64,000 nucleotides of DNA from Antennarius striatus. Lineage: Eukaryota; Chordata; Actinopteri; Lophiiformes; Antennariidae. Under the pieces are notes generated by a model that had not been told where the DNA came from, made no database searches, and saw nothing but the letters and a program-made list of their open reading frames with translations. The position numbers were made by a program, and so were the translations under genes. The number at the start of each line of letters is the position of its first letter. The stretch's first letter is position 1. Below, one piece after another: positions 60,040 to 64,000 of this stretch. The stretch lies in assembly GCF_040054535.1 (NCBI RefSeq), contig NC_090785.1, positions 22,183,501 to 22,247,500 on the forward strand, in the 5' to 3' direction.

Positions 60040-61532
60040 TTTATTTTTTTAATTAATTAATTAATTTCCATTGGAACTGGCACCAGATTATCAGCAAACA
60101 GGGATTTGATGTGTTTGTTTTCCAAGGATGATGCTTACTGCAGACTGTTCTAATACTCTTTCCAGTTGATTATTGCACCAGTTAAAGAGGGTTGGACACA
60201 CAATGTAATCCTGTATATAGACCCCCAGTTTGGGGGAAGACACCTTTGTGTTGGATGTCTTTTCATCCATTTGTTTTGTTTTTTTTATGATATAGGTTTT
60301 TTTCACCGGTGTTAATTTCCTAAATATTTAATAGAAGACCCTCCTGATGGACTGAATTTTAAAAAAAGCTTTTTAACAGTTACAAAACAGGAGAATAATT
60401 TGCTTTAGTTTCTGTTCATATGCTAATTAGGGTGCTGAGCATAAAGATCTGTCTGTTGTGGAATAACCTGGTACAAATCCACTCTACTGCATTTTCTTGA
60501 GTGATTTTTCTCCTTCAGTATTTTCGTCTGTGATTATTATTGTACAGAGAGTTTCACTGATGTTACTGATGCTGTAGATTATCTAATAGTTATTTGGGGT
60601 CTAGATTGTCTCCACATTATGGATCAATGTTGATTATAGATTTAAGAGAAGATCATAAAAACGAGGATGATCTTAAAAATTTAATTTTATCCGGTTAGAA
60701 TTTGAGGTAAATTAATTTAATAATTTCTTTACACTCTTGAATTGCTGTGCAACAAAATTGTTCACATAAGCTGCTATAGTGTATGTTCATTTTGATTTAG
60801 AGTTATAGCTGCATCATTTCAAAGAGATTTTAGTTGTAAATATGTGAATTTTTATCAGGTGAGATGATTTTGTTACTCATTCATTTACGTTGTGTGCCAT
60901 CTTTAAATAACTCTGTGTCGTTTACATATATATTCAAATTTACACTCATAAACAAATGACATGTATTCCATTTATTGTGACTTCAAAACTTATTAAAATA
61001 GACCTTGTGATTTTTCAGCAGGGTTCTGATGTGATTCTTTTACTGTACAAGTTTAGAGGTTCTTATAGTTTTCTTTGTGGTTGATTAAACCCAGTTTAAA
61101 CCTCTTAAACTGGGTTTAAGAGGTTTAATCATCTCTTTTATAATTAGTAGGTATTCATATTTCATATAGCCAAAGTTTTGCAGCCCCAGAACTTATATAG
61201 ATGGTTTATAGCTCTTTCATCATTTTGTCCCTTTTGTCGCTGGTTTTATACTGTTTTACTGTTTCACAGTCCTGTAGGCGTGTTTTTATGCTCTGTCGTT
61301 TTTATTTGATTTTGACAGGTTATTTAATTATATTATTGTTATTAAATTATTATTTTTATTCATTTAAGTTTGTTAGTATTTCTATTCAATATTTTTTTTG
61401 GATTTTTTTTTAGGTTTATAATGAGAGTTTGTCGTTTGAGTTTTGTTTTGTTTTTACGAGTGTAATCTAACTCATCAGTTGGTTTTGTTGTTATTTTACA
61501 GAATTTTCACACAATTCCTAACTGTCTTTGCC
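60037..61532. other. Intergenic, no gene recognised
   Basis: AT-rich. Holds the overlapping hairpins at 61087-61128. No conserved frame. Confidence 0.5.
61087..61128. repeat. Two overlapping, mutually exclusive hairpins
   Basis: Arms 61087-61099 and 61105-61117 (13 bp, AAACCCAGTTTAA) pair perfectly. Arms 61096-61109 and 61115-61128 (14 bp, TTAAACCTCTTAAA) also pair perfectly. Confidence 0.9.
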
Positions 61533-61549
61533 CCCCCCCCCCTCCCCTG

Positions 61550-61775
61550 TGTGGGACAAATCATTTGGAGTGTGAACTGGCAGTGAGGGGTGTCAGTTCA
61601 CTTCCTGAGCACTGAGGTGCCCTTGAGCAAGGCAGCGTCCCCTAACAAGTTTCTCATTGGGCGCACCACGATAGAACTGCTGCTCTACCCCCCCATTATA
61701 TGCACATAAAAACTAATGTACTAGAGTGGACAAATGATTTCCCCTGGGGGGGATTAATAAATAAAGTTGATTTCA
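61550..61775 (+). repeat. Common fish repeat
   Basis: Contains 'gaggtgcccttgagcaaggca', 'ttgggcgcacc' and 'gggggattaataaataaagttg'. The copy at 57620-57882 is inverted relative to this one. Confidence 0.65.
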
Positions 61776-62300
61776 TTTATTTTCCTCTTTGCCCCCCTGT
61801 GTCTGTTGTTTGACTTACAGTCATGTTAAAGGTTACACACTATATCTCATGCAGCCATCATTCAGAATTAACCCAAACTTAGAAGAAATACAGAAATAGT
61901 AAACAGATTTTTAATTCACCGAGACCCCCCCCCCCCCACACACACACACACTTCCTTTTTCCATTCCTCTCTTTAATCTTCCTTTCCAACATCCACTTTC
62001 TCTCTATTCCTTGGTTTCTATTCCCTCCTTTTTCATCTGCCCCCCCCCCCCCCCCCGTCGTTCTTAACAACCCTTTTGTTTCTTTTTCGGACTTACACCC
62101 CTCCCTTCCCATTTCCTTCTGTTTATCCCTCTCTGTTTATCCCTGACTCTCCATCTCTCCCAGATAAAGTCAGCGGGTCACCCGTAGAAACGACTTGGTT
62201 CCTCCGTCATCAGTCATGTTTAAAAGGGTGTAGGACCCACCCCCCCAGTGACCATACAAGGTAACAGAGGAATGCATGGCTTGGCAGTCCATCTGTGTTA
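61776..62300. other. C-rich intergenic sequence
   Basis: Contains poly-C runs at about 61926-61937 and 62041-62056. No gene. Confidence 0.5.
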
Positions 62301-62432
62301 TAAGAGAGACACACAGAGGAAGCAGAGCGTCCCGTCCTGCTGAGCTGTCCTTTTTACTTCACATCTTTTTCATCGAACTCATCTTTGAAATGTTTTTCTG
62401 AGAACTTGTGATCAAACCTGTCATGAACTGAG

Positions 62433-62565
62433 ATGAGGAGCAGCCAACATCCCATCAGTCCAGCAGCGAACATCCCATCAGTCCAGCAGCGAACATCCCA
62501 TCAGTTCAGCAGCGAAGCAGCTGTCCAGCTTCAAGCAGATCCAGAGATGACCAGGTTTCAAGAAG
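62433..62565 (+). CDS. Candidate first coding exon (unidentified)
   Basis: The frame from ATG reads through three 23-bp repeats and ends QADPEMTRFQE with a donor (GAAG|GTACGA) at 62565. An AT-rich TATA-like 'ttataagag' lies at about 62299, upstream. A second possible start (MTRFQE) lies at 62547. Downstream exons would lie right of the window or were not recognised. Only exon shape supports it, and chance is possible. Confidence 0.22.
62446..62514. repeat. 23-bp tandem repeat, 3 copies
   Basis: Unit 'aacatcccatcagtccagcagcg', with one change (t for c) in the last copy. Confidence 0.95.
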
Positions 62566-62569
62566 GTAC

Positions 62570-64000
62570 GATCACAGTTCTGCTACATTCATGTTACATC
62601 AATGCAAATTACTCTCTCTTTATATTGTCAGCGGCAGTTTGTGAAAACTCTTTTCAAGCCAAAGTCAGATTATTCTTTGTAATTCCAGAAGAGTTGTCGT
62701 GTAACTGATTGTCATACTTATGACTGTCAACAATGAGACACAATTAAAACGAACTTTATTGTGATACCTTGGCTTCAACCCAGCTATACGTGATGGTTAA
62801 TGCAGAATGTAATTTATGACGGATGAATGAAGATAAAGATTAATATCTCTACTTGCTCATCTTACTTGCAGTCTGAAAAGCCAAAAAAAAAGAGGTATAT
62901 CTTACTTTCTAACAAAAATTAACACAATGATTTTGTTATTTTCATGTTTTATCAGAAATGTATTTTGACCAGTCTGAACCGATTCATCATCTGTAAGATT
63001 CCTATAACACTGAAGCCTAGATATAGTCGTCCTGGTTCAGGAAAATTGTAAGTTGGTGCAATTTGTTAGACTACAGCAGACTGAAAACAAACCAAAATAT
63101 TGTAGAAAAAGAAGGAAAAAAAACAATATAAGGCTGAACATAGTCTAAAAATTGTGAAGAACAGCGACATACAATGCTGAATCAATATATAATATTTTTG
63201 CTCTCGTAATATTTTGGAAGTTTTCATAAGTTTTAGAGTTTAGATTAAAAAAAAATACTTTTGACTATATGTATATATATGTACGCGTGTGCATTAGAAG
63301 CTTTCTCCAGTGAGACAGTCATACAGTCGTTCCAGAAACATTTGACCATTCAGTAGGAGAGTGATGTGAGTGATAGTACTTCTGCAGTAAAAACCCTTTT
63401 TGCTGTTTTTAATGTGGATTTATGAAGTGGTGATTTGACAGTGTCCTCTAACATTTTCCAGTATAACACAAAATCTACAGTTCTGTGGATAAATGCAAAC
63501 CACTCTGATATCAGTTCAGCCAATGTCTCCATGTTGGACTATGAGAACAGCTTGGTGTGTTTGTCCACAGCCTGTATGAAATGTTCTGCTGAACACCTTA
63601 AATATGGTTTTGCATCTCTACCCATTCTGTGGTCTGGGCATTCGTACACACTCATGTCACTGTTAGCTGTGTGCTGAAAACCAGAATGAGAAGAATTCAG
63701 ATGATATTTTTATTACTGTTGTTAGGCATGGATCACATGACTTGGATACGACTGTCATCCCGTTGATTGAATAATCTGACTCTGATGACATCTGAAAGGA
63801 AACAGGTACCATCAGAGATCAGTAGTCGTACGTAATACTCTCACCATAGCGCGACACGACAGTAAGAGGACTTTAAATGTACGTATTCTAAAGTCATACA
63901 AGAACTTCTTCAAATGTCAGAGTTCATTGTTTCTCCTGAAGCAGATTTCTCTCTCACTGCTGGGTTTAATTCCAGTGAAGTTGGCCTTACATGGAGTTAG
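62570..64000. other. No gene recognised to the window end
   Basis: AT-rich sequence with only chance ORFs. Confidence 0.5.

Noticed and set aside
63435-63677. 80-codon plus-strand ORF near the right edge
   Set aside because: No recognisable domain and no splice or promoter support. The length is within what AT-rich DNA gives by chance.

Overview
The window is nuclear DNA of a bony fish (teleost). It has three spliced vertebrate genes with canonical GT-AG introns, dense (CA)n, (TA)n and (GATA)n microsatellites, and many fish-type transposon relics: Tc1, Tigger/pogo-like, hAT, piggyBac, RTE and other LINEs. There are no bacterial operons, phage genes or CRISPR arrays. I do not name the species.

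Layout. Positions 1-8.7 kb hold transposon debris: a Tc1 tail, a LINE bounded by a perfect 12-bp target-site duplication that carries a second nested repeat, and a 31-copy 30-bp minisatellite. They also hold a speculative signal-peptide exon behind a TATA box. Positions 8.7-19.1 kb hold pcdh10 (protocadherin-10) on the minus strand. Its large first exon and three small cytoplasmic exons are present, but the last coding exon was not found. Positions 19.1-27.2 kb are the pcdh10 upstream region followed by transposon relics (Tc1, hAT/BED, piggyBac, LINE). Positions 27.36-36.68 kb hold slbp (histone stem-loop binding protein) on the plus strand, 8 exons and 270 codons. Positions 37-39.7 kb hold repeats and a Tc1 relic. 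Positions 39.76-56.58 kb hold immt (MIC60/mitofilin) on the plus strand, 14 exons and 759 codons, with introns filled by two LINE copies, TG microsatellites and a 9-bp minisatellite. Positions 56.6-64 kb hold Tigger-like and R2/R4-type LINE relics and a weak candidate first exon near 62.4 kb.

The three genes are unrelated in function: neuronal adhesion, histone mRNA metabolism and mitochondrial crista architecture. Nothing suggests co-regulation. I rebuilt the exon structures by hand from reading-frame continuity, splice consensus and my knowledge of the vertebrate proteins. All intron phases agree across every junction given, and the total lengths of slbp (270) and immt (759) are within one residue of the human proteins. 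The most noteworthy non-genic signals are the Tigger-like family scattered through the introns, the nested and internally deleted LINE copies, the LINE tail sitting in a (TA)n tract, exon 12 of immt abutting TG repeats on both sides, and unidentified coding-like segments in the last immt intron.
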